A stretch of 64,000 nt of DNA from Hexactinellida sp. DTS-2022 (GCA_028753945.1 JAPNXP010000014.1:310001-374000), one strand, 5' to 3'. Counted from the first letter of the stretch, positions 19,095 through 28,191 are shown. A program made the numbers and translations. Notes: generated by a model not told the origin, from the sequence alone.

Positions 19095-19122
19095 TATAGT
19101 GTTTAGTGTTTCCTGTTAGATA

Positions 19123-20253
19123 ATGGCTACCAAAGAAGAGCCTAGTTTAGGGGAAAACGAGTTAATCGAAATAACTTCAGATTGGGAGAGAAATCTCTTG
19201 GAATTGTTGGACAGATTACGCATTAAGACGGTCGGTTTGATAATGTACCTTAACATGCGTGGCATAAAAACACTAGAAGATTTCTACAATGAAAAACCAG
19301 ACAATATGCAAAGGTTTCTCAGCCCAGTTCAATTTGAGAAATTGAAAAATAATTCAACGAATAATATGGATAGAAGCCTTGAGGCCATTCTACATTCCAT
19401 TCGACCTGACTCGTTTGTTGTTGTTGACTCAGAAACTCACAATCCTATTGGCGACGTTCATGAGCAGGGAGGTGCTTATTTTATGAAACGTTTTGAAACT
19501 GGTGGACTTAAGGAGAACATAATTAAGCAACAAACTAAGATTCAAAAATACGATTTGGAAACATCAAGTGGGTGTAAAGGATTAGGCCTCATCTTTGCGG
19601 TAAAACTTTTTAATAATGGTCACGTTAGACATGGAGCTGTTGAGGACGTTTCAAACCTTGAAAACCTTTTTCTTAAAATGCATTTAAAAGTAATTAAATT
19701 CTTAAATCCCTCGCGAGAAAAAATAATGTCGGAGATCGCCAACCAAGTTGCAATTCATTTGGAAAGTCCAAGTTTTTTCATTGCAATCTCAAGTCATGGG
19801 AAAGAAGGCAACCAAATTATATGTGCAGATAATAAACTAGTGTCCGTAGCCGAAATCCTTGCACTCTTCCAAATACCTCAGTTACTAGGGAAACCAAAGG
19901 TATTTATAATAGAAGCATGCAGGGGGGATAAACACGACTCAATAATCCTAACAGACAACTATTTTCCAGATAAGATCAATACTTATCCGGCTGCAACGAA
20001 AGAAAGTGATATTTTAGTGGCGTATGCTTGTGTGCCTGGATATGTAGCATATAGAGAACCAAATAAAGGGTCTTGGTTTATAACATCGCTTTGTCAGGCG
20101 TATGATCTGTTAGAAGATGAAAGAGTGGATTTCTATGGAATATTAACCTATGCTAATCATATTATGTTGCAAAAGAATTATGGGAAGGAAGAAAATATAA
20201 ATAAACAGCCAATGCACTTAGAATCAACCTTAAGTAAACTCCTTATAATTTAA
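19123..20253 (+). CDS. Caspase E: mosaic of caspase G N terminus and caspase D protease
   Basis: Intronless, 376 residues. Residues 1-80 (MATKEEPSLGENELIEITSD, then a SAM-like LLDRLRIKTVGLIMYLNMRG) match caspase G almost exactly. From MDRSLEAI (about residue 84) to the stop it matches caspase D, and the D match continues through about 120 bp of 3' flank. The linker repeats of D are absent, and there is a five-residue insertion (ENIIK) relative to D. Catalytic His225 is in ISSHGK, Cys266 in IIEACRGD; the EACRG variant is shared with D. The active site is otherwise complete. The simplest origin is recombination or gene conversion between D-like and G-like copies, recent because few substitutions separate the halves from their sources. 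Confidence 0.92.
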   Translation: MATKEEPSLGENELIEITSDWERNLLELLDRLRIKTVGLIMYLNMRGIKTLEDFYNEKPDNMQRFLSPVQFEKLKNNSTNNMDRSLEAILHSIRPDSFVVVDSETHNPIGDVHEQGGAYFMKRFETGGLKENIIKQQTKIQKYDLETSSGCKGLGLIFAVKLFNNGHVRHGAVEDVSNLENLFLKMHLKVIKFLNPSREKIMSEIANQVAIHLESPSFFIAISSHGKEGNQIICADNKLVSVAEILALFQIPQLLGKPKVFIIEACRGDKHDSIILTDNYFPDKINTYPAATKESDILVAYACVPGYVAYREPNKGSWFITSLCQAYDLLEDERVDFYGILTYANHIMLQKNYGKEENINKQPMHLESTLSKLLII

Positions 20254-20598
20254 AAACAAACAAACAATATTTTTGAATTCGTAATTTCTTTATTCGCATT
20301 TTATATACTAACTTATTATTGAAAATATAACCAACTTTTCTATTCAAATTATGGGGTAAAGATATACAATATATATACTCTGTTAGTAGGAACACAGATA
20401 AGGGAAATATAGGTAAGGTCACTAAGGAGTACAAGTTAAAATGTTAGTTACTAATGCTTTGGATTTGTGATAAATAATTTGATAAAGTAGGTCACGCTTT
20501 TTCGAGCATTTGTAATATAAAAAGGATGGTCTGTCACACATTTATAAATACTTTTTAAAAATCATTTTATTTCAAATGTAACATTTTATTAGGATAGT
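20254..20598. other. Caspase E-F spacer
   Basis: The first about 120 bp duplicate the caspase D 3' flank. A family 2 left-end fragment (about 20373-20430) and a TTACGTAA-class fragment with GGATGGTCTGTCACACATTT (about 20487-20545) follow. Confidence 0.65.
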
Positions 20599-21807
20599 AT
20601 GGCACAATATATGGACACTCCAATGGACGACCAAATTCGCCATATTTTCATCAAACACGAATTGCAATCCAGATATGAACTAATATCAGAATTAGGTGTC
20701 AACACACTGTTGGACGTCACAATTGTAAGTACAGAAGATATGAAAAAAGTCTATAAATTTACTTACATAGAGCAACGTAAACTACGAAACATACAAATCG
20801 AATGTGCGGAATTATTGGGTATCGATCCATTAAAATCCGATATTAATATTGCCACTCCTATACATACACAAACTACACAGTCATTTCTATTAGAAAGCTC
20901 GCATTTCAATATCAGCGAAGATACTGAATCTATTGACGATGTTTATCAATCTTTGTTAACTAACTTACCAGATTTACAACAAGAACCAGTTAGTTTAACT
21001 GGATACGAAACCCCACCTACACATCAACCTATAGACCAGTATCCTATTGTAAAGAATAAAGATGGTTTTATCGGGGTTGGCATGTTGATTATAAACAAGG
21101 ATTATTTGGGAGCTAAATCTACCAGATTAGGTGCTGAACAGGATATGAGCATGATAAAAGAAGTTTTCACCGACATTGGACTTTACATTGATGAATCTCT
21201 AGTATTGATTAATGAAAATGGTTCTAATCTTTTGAAAAAAATCGAGAAAATTTTGGAGTCTCTTAGTCAATTACTTGAAGATACGTGTTGTATTTTCGTA
21301 GCTATTTCTTCGCATGGAAATGAGGACTCGATTTGTTGTGTAGACGATACAGAAATTTCAATCATAAACGAACTTCTACCACTCTTCAAAAACGATCGTT
21401 GTAAAGCACTCCTTGGAAAACCTAAAGTTTTCTTAATACAAACATGTCGAGGAGAAGAAATTGATCATGAAGTAGTAAAAGCTGATCATATTGGTGAAAA
21501 TCCTTTCTGGCAAAAGCAACTAAGGAATGTATCTACTATAGAAACGGATATTGTACTTGGGTATGCATGTGTTTATGCCTATACTGCACTCAGGGATGTG
21601 GAGAAAGGTTCTTGGTTTATTCAAGCATTCAAGCAAGCTTATTTCCAAATGAAATATAGGGATTTTTGTGATATTTACAGCATTTTGACACTCACAAACC
21701 ATTTAATGGTTTCAGAATTTGAACACAAATTACGTAAACAACCAAGTCAGTTCACTTCAAGCCTTACTCGCTCACTTATTTTACCAAAAAATGATAAACA
21801 AATTTGA
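20599..21807 (+). CDS. Caspase F: SAM-like prodomain, QTCRG active-site variant
   Basis: Intronless, 402 residues from ATG 20599. Residues about 12-72 are SAM-like (FIKHELQSRYELISELGVNT, then a TEDMKKV helix). A Ser/Thr/Gln-rich linker precedes the caspase domain, which starts near GVGMLIINKDYLG. The pocket Arg is in TRLGAEQD, His239 in ISSHGN, and Cys283 in LIQTCRGE, with Thr in place of the usual Ala of QACRG. The linker after the Cys is long and acidic (DHIGENPFWQK), a likely processing region before the small subunit VEKGSWFIQAF. Not closely paired with another array member. Likely active, given the conserved dyad. Followed 317 bp later by ATG10 on the same strand. Confidence 0.9.
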   Translation: MAQYMDTPMDDQIRHIFIKHELQSRYELISELGVNTLLDVTIVSTEDMKKVYKFTYIEQRKLRNIQIECAELLGIDPLKSDINIATPIHTQTTQSFLLESSHFNISEDTESIDDVYQSLLTNLPDLQQEPVSLTGYETPPTHQPIDQYPIVKNKDGFIGVGMLIINKDYLGAKSTRLGAEQDMSMIKEVFTDIGLYIDESLVLINENGSNLLKKIEKILESLSQLLEDTCCIFVAISSHGNEDSICCVDDTEISIINELLPLFKNDRCKALLGKPKVFLIQTCRGEEIDHEVVKADHIGENPFWQKQLRNVSTIETDIVLGYACVYAYTALRDVEKGSWFIQAFKQAYFQMKYRDFCDIYSILTLTNHLMVSEFEHKLRKQPSQFTSSLTRSLILPKNDKQI

Positions 21808-22123
21808 CTCTTTAGTTTGAAATGAACTTACACGTATATATATTTATATTTATAATTGCACTATTAATAATTAAATATTGTAAAAAAATTCCGTTTATAT
21901 CTAAATCTCTGTAAGTTTTGCAATGAAAGTACCATGGATACGCTATGGACTATCTGTATTACAAACTCTCTAATGTTACTGTCAGGCCTTTACACAGTGG
22001 TTGTCTTGTTAATATAATTTATGCAAATTCTATTGAATAAAAACAAAATAGGTCCACAAATATGTGTATAAAAAGGAAAGAAATTTAAAACTGTATTTGC
22101 CAATAATTAGCATATAAACTGAG
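21808..22123. other. Caspase F-ATG10 spacer, nothing recognised
   Basis: AT-rich sequence with no repeat family or ORF that I can support; presumably the 3' end of caspase F and the ATG10 promoter. Confidence 0.5.
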
Positions 22124-22702
22124 ATGATAAGTGAAGAAGATTTCGTTCGAGAAATTAAATATTTCCATTCAATTTCCGAAAAAATCAACGACCAATGGCA
22201 AATCCATAAACCAGACAAAAATGCATTTTACCAAACACCTTGGCTTTCTAAAAAGTACCTAATTAAACTGAAATCAGAAAAGACAATAGTGAAAACCGTT
22301 GATGATATCCCGTGTGATTCTTCAGAAGCAATAAAACCAATGACAGAATATATTAACGGAGATTATCACTTTGTATTCAGTCATATTTATAAAGTACCAG
22401 TTCTGTTCTTTAACCTGTCGTATCCTAATGGTGTTAAACTGAAACTGGAAGAAGTATGGGAGCTTAATAAAGAGGTGATTGGGAATTCTGATAAATGGTC
22501 ATTCATTACAGAAGACGAACACCCAATTTTATCGATTCCTTATTTCTGTTTGCATCCTTGTAACACGGGAAAATTAATGGACACAATATTACAGCCAAAT
22601 GAAGGGCCAACGTCCTATCTGTTAATGTGGTTAAGTGTAGTAGCCACTGTGATGAAATTAGAAATTCCAGTAACCCTATACTGTAGTTACTATAAAATAT
22701 GA
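22124..22702 (+). CDS. ATG10: Ubiquitin-like-conjugating enzyme ATG10
   Basis: Intronless, 192 residues from ATG 22124 (human ATG10 is 220). The protein has the E2-like core with HFVFSHIYKVPVLFFN strands and the diagnostic active-site segment IPYFCLHPCNT, making Cys146 the catalytic residue. It is followed by the family C-terminal helix and strand YLLMWLSVVATVMKLEIPV. ATG10 accepts ATG12 from ATG7 and passes it to ATG5 during autophagosome formation. It sits on the same strand between caspases F and G, so the caspase expansion has happened around it. The N terminus (EEDFVREIKYFHSISEKIND) fits the family start, supporting this ATG. Confidence 0.9.
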   Translation: MISEEDFVREIKYFHSISEKINDQWQIHKPDKNAFYQTPWLSKKYLIKLKSEKTIVKTVDDIPCDSSEAIKPMTEYINGDYHFVFSHIYKVPVLFFNLSYPNGVKLKLEEVWELNKEVIGNSDKWSFITEDEHPILSIPYFCLHPCNTGKLMDTILQPNEGPTSYLLMWLSVVATVMKLEIPVTLYCSYYKI

Positions 22703-23057
22703 GTTAATTTGAATAGCAAATATTATACACGTATAGTCATATTGAATTTGTATATTATAACATTTGTTGAATATAATTGGCATAAAGAAATGGTTAATTG
22801 GGAGACATAAATATTAAATAAAATTAGCTTTCAGCTCTTAACTTAGAACTTTAAAATTAATTTTATATAATAATACAGTGGACTCTCATTAATATCGGTT
22901 AAGGAGTACAAGGTTTAATTCCCCTAGCCTATACAAATGCATGTAAGTGACTCCGGTTAATACGAATTCCGGATAATACGAACATATTTCTACGGTCCCC
23001 TGGTGTTCCTATTAACAGAGTATACTGTATATAGTGTTTAGTGTATCCTGTTAGATA
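22703..23057. other. ATG10-caspase G spacer with family 2 MITE
   Basis: AT-rich sequence followed by a family 2 MITE (22874-23029) that lacks about 20 bp near its left end. The last 28 bp before the caspase G ATG match the caspase E leader. Confidence 0.75.
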
Positions 23058-24164
23058 ATGGCTACCAAAGAAGAACCTAGTTTAGGGGAAAACGAGTTAA
23101 TCGAAATAACTTCGGATTGGGAGAGAAATCTCCTGGAATTGTTGGACAGATTACGGATTAAGACGGTCGGTTTGATAATTTACCTTAAAATGCGTGGCAT
23201 AAAAACACTAGAAGATTTCTACAATGAAAAACTAGACCCTATGCAAAGGTTTCTTACCCCAATTCAATTTGAGAAACTGAAAACGGAAATCGAGGATAAT
23301 CAAATGAACTTGGCGTGTAAAAGTATCGACATTTGCAAGCATAGGATGTCCGTTTCTGACTATGATAAAAAAGTAGTTTTGACCAAGCCTGATTTTCCAA
23401 AACAGAAATTGGGAAAGGAAGACGGTTTTTTCAACTATGATATGAAAAAAGATTTCGAAGGTTACATTGGCAGAGCAGTTATAATCGTAAACAAATATTT
23501 CAACGGTTCGACACGGGAAGGCGCCGAGAAAGATCGAGAAAATCTCCAAAATATGTTCACCAGTTTACATGTAGATTTCACAGTATATGAAAATAAGAGA
23601 TCAGAGGAGATGAAAAATATTCTGAAAGATTTTGCCAATTTGGCGAAGGAAACTTCGATTGTGTTTGTAGCCATTTCAACTCACGGAGGGGAGAATAATT
23701 CGATCCAAGGTGTTGATAATGCGTCAATTAAAATCGATGATGTAATCGATTTATTTCAGAAAAATGAAAAATTACGGGGGAAACCCAAAGTATTCTTAAT
23801 CCAGGCTTGCAGGGGAACTTTAGTAGATTTCTCTTCGGCACATTCTTCAGATAATTATGAATCCGGTGCCTACGAATGCGATGCTCAACCAACAGAACAA
23901 ACTTTTGCTTCTAACACCAGTGACGTATTAATTGCATACGCAACTTCTAACAAACATAAAGCATGGAGAGATAAAACAAATGGGTCTTGGTTTATTACGG
24001 AGCTCAAAAAAACATTCGATAATTTCCCGGATAATCATTTGATTGATATACTCACGTTATGTGCCCATAGTGTTATTCGTAACTATCAAATTGTGAATAA
24101 CGGTCAGATAGCCACTGAAGCTTGTAATTTTCACTCAAGTCTTACAAAATTTATTTACTTTTGA
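23058..24164 (+). CDS. Caspase G: SAM-like prodomain caspase
   Basis: Intronless, 368 residues from ATG 23058. Residues 1-78 are nearly identical to caspase E and SAM-like (WERNLLELLDRLRIKTVG, then KMRGIKTLEDFYNEK). After residue 80 the protein differs from E and has its own protease: IGRAVIIVNKYF, pocket Arg in STREGAEKD, His209 in ISTHGG, and Cys251 in LIQACRGT. The inter-subunit linker has many Ser/Asp/Glu, and the small-subunit loop is TNGSWFITEL. The canonical QACRG and the whole fold suggest an active enzyme. The 5' leader and upstream family 2 MITE are shared with E, so the E and G starts descend from one duplication. Confidence 0.93.
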   Translation: MATKEEPSLGENELIEITSDWERNLLELLDRLRIKTVGLIIYLKMRGIKTLEDFYNEKLDPMQRFLTPIQFEKLKTEIEDNQMNLACKSIDICKHRMSVSDYDKKVVLTKPDFPKQKLGKEDGFFNYDMKKDFEGYIGRAVIIVNKYFNGSTREGAEKDRENLQNMFTSLHVDFTVYENKRSEEMKNILKDFANLAKETSIVFVAISTHGGENNSIQGVDNASIKIDDVIDLFQKNEKLRGKPKVFLIQACRGTLVDFSSAHSSDNYESGAYECDAQPTEQTFASNTSDVLIAYATSNKHKAWRDKTNGSWFITELKKTFDNFPDNHLIDILTLCAHSVIRNYQIVNNGQIATEACNFHSSLTKFIYF

Positions 24165-24486
24165 ATTACATTCTAACTTGTTTATCTCTATTTTTGAAGT
24201 TTGAAAGTATGTTTTTGCAAATAAAATGCTCAATTTTATTAATAACAAATTGTTTATATATAAATTTTGTTATGAACATTCAAGGGACTACAAATTGTGT
24301 TCATAATAAATATAGACTTCATAATAAGCGAACTCAACATAATACAAACCCTATGTAATTGTTAAATAGGGACCATAAGGCTTGTTCATAATAAAGTCTT
24401 TATAGTAAGCAGACCTGACATAAATTAACAAATTTACTAGCAACTTTATTATACAACTTACGTAGTTTAAAACAAAATAGGACAAC
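24165..24486. other. Caspase G 3' flank with partial family 3 MITE
   Basis: A family 3 MITE lacking its left end runs about 24264-24421 (TGTTCATAATAAATATAGAC, ending AAGCAGACCTGACA). No gene is seen. Confidence 0.7.
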
Positions 24487-24795
24487 TTACTGTTCTAATT
24501 CTTCATCTTTAATCCCTTGCTTTTCAAATGTGAAAAAAGCTGCTCCTAACAAACTTCCACCTTTCCAAAGCCCCCATCTTTGTTCTCTCATTTTCAACAA
24601 ACACCTCATCCATTTTTTCCTTCTCTGTTGCCACAGTTGTGCCCAAGTTAGAATGTAAATAACATTCCGAAGTGACCATGATATAGACTTCAATTGTATG
24701 AAATTTGGGAATATATTTATCTTGGAAAACGAGTGAAAAAGGTTTTTCTTGAAGATATTGTTTGAAATAATACGTGTTGTTGTTTGTGAAGTCAT
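24487..24795 (-). CDS. Doubtful small ORF, 102 residues
   Basis: An intact ATG-to-stop minus-strand frame (24795 to 24487). The product is basic with Ser/Thr/Asn and Phe and no acidic residue in the first 75 residues, which would suit a mitochondrial targeting sequence. It ends with a short hydrophobic stretch and an acidic tail (FFTFEKQGIKDEELEQ). I do not recognise a family. It could be a small mitochondrial protein, one exon of a larger gene, or chance. A neighbouring frame is also open over its first third of coding bases (KWMRC region), which lowers confidence. Confidence 0.3.
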   Translation of the reverse strand: MTSQTTTRIISNNIFKKNLFHSFSKINIFPNFIQLKSISWSLRNVIYILTWAQLWQQRRKKWMRCLLKMREQRWGLWKGGSLLGAAFFTFEKQGIKDEELEQ

Positions 24796-25312
24796 CTAAT
24801 GTAAGTACAGTAGACTCCGCTTAATAGAGCCACCGGTTATTTGGGTCAACTTTTCACATTTTCGGTTAATAGAGCCACCGGTTATTTGGGTCAACTTTTC
24901 ACATTTTCGGTTAATAGGGTTCTCTGTTTTTGGGTCACACTCGGACCAAAAACCAAAGTGAATTTAAAAGTGACCCAATTAAGCGGTCAATAAACACTAT
25001 CCAATTATTTTGCAACATAGTATTCAATTCAAGTAAAGGAATTATCAACGGAAAACACGGTCGGTTAATAATCGGTAATAAAGTGATACTGTATTTGTAA
25101 AATCTGGTTCTATTTTAAAAGAATAATTTGAAGGAATTTCAGCTGACTTATAGAATTAACAAGAAAGGAAAATAAATAACTTACACAAAATAGCAAACAA
25201 ATACCTGAATTATCTAAATGCGAACTAAAATGTAAATTCAAATTCAATAATAAAATGAACACATCGAATTTGGATTCACAAGGACAAGTTAACTATTATT
25301 GTACGCAACTAT
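24796..25312. other. Spacer with expanded family 4 MITE
   Basis: A family 4 element (24806 to about 25093) has an internal tandem copy of about 52 bp (GAGCCACCGGTTATTTGGGT twice). The rest is AT-rich caspase H 3' flank. Confidence 0.7.
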
Positions 25313-26373
25313 CTAAACCAGTGGTTCCGTTCTTTTACGAAAGCGAAGAAGTTTCTTCAAAGTAGATTGATATGAAACAGTTTGAGTTATATTTCCTTTA
25401 CAAGTCTTCGTTACTGGACATTCCTTTCTAATAACCAAATCGATGCATATGGTCAGGATATCTACAAAATGCATATCCTCATAAGGCTTGTAATGTACGC
25501 AAAGACAAAGTAATTTGACAAACCAAGACCCATTCACAGAATCTCGCCAGGATTTACAACCTGCACCAGTTGAATATGCAATCAGCGTATTACTCATGCC
25601 AGTGGCTATATTGGAAGTTTCTCGAATTTCTTGTGAGAGTGAAAAAGACATTTTTTCAACAATTCTCTCTTCAGTTTGCCCCCCTCTACAAGCCTGTATC
25701 AAGAATACTTTAGGAACATTCGATAAATCACCAAAATCAAAAAATTTAAAAATGTTTCGAAGAGAAATCATTATCTCATCTGTCCCATAAATATCACCCT
25801 GTTCGCCCCCATGAGTAGAAATAGCTACCATTAGCACGGAATAACGTTCTTCAGCGCACAATTTAGCAAACTTTTTTAATTCTTCCCACATTTCTTCAGC
25901 TTTCAAATTAAAATGGCTCCTATCCTTATAATCAATTGCACATTTGTCAAAAATTGCTTGGAAATTTTCTTGATCCTTTTCAGCACCAGCTCTTTTTAGT
26001 TTTATATCTACAAAGTCTTTATTTACAATTATTATGCCTAAACCTGCTTTGCCTTCATCAGAATAGGTTAGTTTGTAGTCAGTTTCTATAAGAATATGAA
26101 ATTTAGATTACTAGACATCTATGAAAAATGTATAAGTTGAGTCAATTGAATAAATTTCGTTGGAATCAAGATGTTGACCAGAATTACAAAAAATATTATA
26201 CATAGCAAAGTAATAAACTAACTTTCCAAGGCAATTACTTTAATAGGTCAAATAGACAGTATAAACTTACTCTTTTGAATGTCTTCAATGGGTTTTGATT
26301 TTGGTGAATTTATGAAGGGTTTGTGATCTGACTCAGGAGCGAAAGGCTCTACTGGCTCTTCATTGGAACACAT
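25313..26373 (-). CDS. Caspase H: short-prodomain caspase, two exons
   Basis: Two minus-strand exons, 26373-26271 and 26085-25313, join at phase 1 (GTAAGT donor, TTATAG acceptor) into 291 residues. The N terminus is a 34-residue acidic/Pro-rich leader (MCSNEEPVEPFAPESD) with no SAM, CARD or DED. The caspase domain starts at GLGIIIVNKDF; the pocket Arg is in LKRAGAEKDQ, His126 in ISTHGG, Cys167 in LIQACRGG, and the small-subunit loop is VNGSWFVKLL. The active site looks complete, and the short prodomain resembles an effector type. It is head-to-head with caspase I, whose exon structure and leader are homologous (EEPVEPFAPESD against EKEPVMQSDTRP), so the pair arose by inverted duplication and only I decayed. 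Confidence 0.9.
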
Positions 26374-26687
26374 ATTGAATTAAGAATCTGGGTTAATTAA
26401 TGAGGAATATTGATGGGATATATCCCTATTTATAATGTAATGAGTCTCAACATAATACGTATATTACTGTGACCTTTTGGAAATAATATCTCAAATGACT
26501 ACAGAATCAAATGACATTACTTAAGTTAATTAATTCTATTTTAATATCGAAATATTATTTAACAAATAATATATGAGAATTAAGGCAATCTGCATAAATT
26601 AAAACACAAGGCTAGCTGTATGCATATATACGGTATATATATTGTCTGTATGTCCCGAGTTGATTGAACTCCATTTCTTAATAGAAA
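26374..26687. promoter_or_regulatory. Divergent promoter region of caspases H and I
   Basis: A 314-bp AT-rich gap between the two divergent start regions, with TATATACGGTATATATATTG near 26628. It is the only space for both promoters, so shared control is likely (inference). No MITE is visible. Confidence 0.5.
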
Positions 26688-28191
26688 ATGGCTACTAATG
26701 ATAGTATTAAAGGTGAGTTAATTAATTTATGTCCAACGATTATAATGTGTCGGTATTTTCCGTTTTATCGTGGAAAATATATAATTTTTAAGATATTGAG
26801 AAACATAATTAAGTTTCAGACAACTGATTATTGATTAGTTTGTAATTAATAGAAACTGGTTGGAAAAAAAGGTTATCAAACAGAATAAAAAGTTCTTTCC
26901 ACAGGAGTACTGATTCTCCAGCTACAGCCACAGAAAAGGAACCAGTAATGCAATCTGACACAAGACCACCTACAGAATTCGCGACAAGAACCAAAATACA
27001 ACCAATAGACATTGATACTATTGCTCAAAGTAAGTTAAATTAATTTCCATTGATTTTCTATTCAGAGACATGGAGAATTTGAATTTTTATTTTTTATTTC
27101 AAGCCAAATCAGTTAAATTAGGCCAGTTCAAATCACTGTCTTTGTTATTTTTCCATGCAAGAGAATTTCTATGTAGGTTGATTCGGTTAGTACAGTGGTT
27201 CCCAACCTGGGGTCCACGGATGTCAATAAGGGTCCACAAAATCTCCAGATTTGGGATGGGAGGGGGTTCATTATAGAATGTGTGATATTTGCTATAGGGG
27301 GTCCACGGTTGAAAAAGGTTGTGAATCGCTTGGTTATTACGTAGAATGGAATCACACGTGTTCACCAATGAACCGAAATTTTTGTTCTGTATATGTTTAA
27401 AGCATTGATGTAAGTAATGTAATTATTCTTATTCTCGCTTAGGTGTTGATTCACTATTCTATCCTCTCAAACGAAATGAATCGAAAGTAGGAAAAGGCAT
27501 AATTATTGTCAACGAATCATCTGAGAATCATGATGAAGAGTCAAGAGTAGTAGGTGCTGAAAAGCATAAAGAACAATTTGAAGAAATTTTTGATAAACTA
27601 GGAATTGATTATAAAGATAGGAGTTTCCTTAACCTCACAATTGACAAGATGTGGAAGGAATTAAAGGAATTTGCCAATAGTGAAGTACCAGAAGATTGTG
27701 TGTTTTTCGTCGCCATCTCTACTAATAGTGAACAAATGGGAGAAATAACTGGTGCAGACAATTTTGTGATTCCTCTCGAGCATATTTATAATTATTTCTA
27801 CAAAAACATAAATCTATTGACCATACCCAAAGTGTTTCTGATAGATGCTAGCAAAGTTATCCCGATCCCGAAAAGTGAGTTAGAATCAGACATGTTACCA
27901 CCTAAAGCAACAGCAATAATAGACCGTTTTAAAGTACAAAGTTTTATTTCTGCTACTTCGATTAGCGATACTCTAATTGTTCAATCGTATTTAGAAATTT
28001 GTGAAGAAGAGACAGGTTCTGGGTTTATACAAGAGTTACTTAAGACCATTGAAAACCCACTATATGAAAACTTACATTTTGTCGAAATCCTGACCTTGTG
28101 TAATGGATCTATAATGGAAAAATTTCCAGGTTTTTTTACATCGATTCACTCAACTCTTAGGTTGAAACTCAGCTTTAAACATTTTCATTAA
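26688..28191 (+). CDS. Caspase I: catalytically dead caspase homologue
   Basis: Exons 26905-27029 and 27443-28191 join at phase 1. From the in-frame ATG at 26948 the product is 276 residues. The caspase fold is retained (GKGIIIVNESS, VVGAEKHKEQFEEIFDKLG, VFFVAISTN, IPKVFLI, FVEILTLC). The dyad is lost: the His-Gly of STHG is now STNS, and QACRG is now DASKV, so no nucleophile remains. GSWF is GSGF. The frame is open over the whole domain, which suggests selection as a pseudoenzyme (c-FLIP-like role is inference). A further 25-bp candidate exon at 26688-26712 (ATG plus GTGAGT donor) would splice into exon 2 one base out of frame and reach a stop, so the start is uncertain. Intron 2 holds a hAT-like MITE. 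Confidence 0.75.
27192..27337. mobile_element. hAT-like MITE (CAGTGGTTCCCAACC type)
   Basis: Left end CAGTGGTTCCCAACCTGGGG, right end GGTTGAAAAAGGTTGTGAATCGCTT. Flanking octamers GGTTAGTA and GGTTATTA match at seven of eight positions, as expected for a hAT 8-bp duplication. A relative lies at about 50226-50300. Confidence 0.8.

Larger units (their letters stand above)
18356..19122. other. Caspase D-E spacer: hAT-like element plus family 2 MITE
   Basis: The first about 115 bp are the D 3' flank that is duplicated after caspase E. Then comes a 430-bp element with CCCGGGATCCCGGGATT ends and a family 2 MITE that stops 28 bp before the caspase E start codon. Confidence 0.75.

Noticed and set aside
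12057..28191. Caspase array considered as metacaspases or paracaspases
   Set aside because: The QACRG and GSWF motifs and the S-T/S-HG context are those of metazoan caspases (C14A), and no Zn-finger or Pro-rich metacaspase prodomain occurs.
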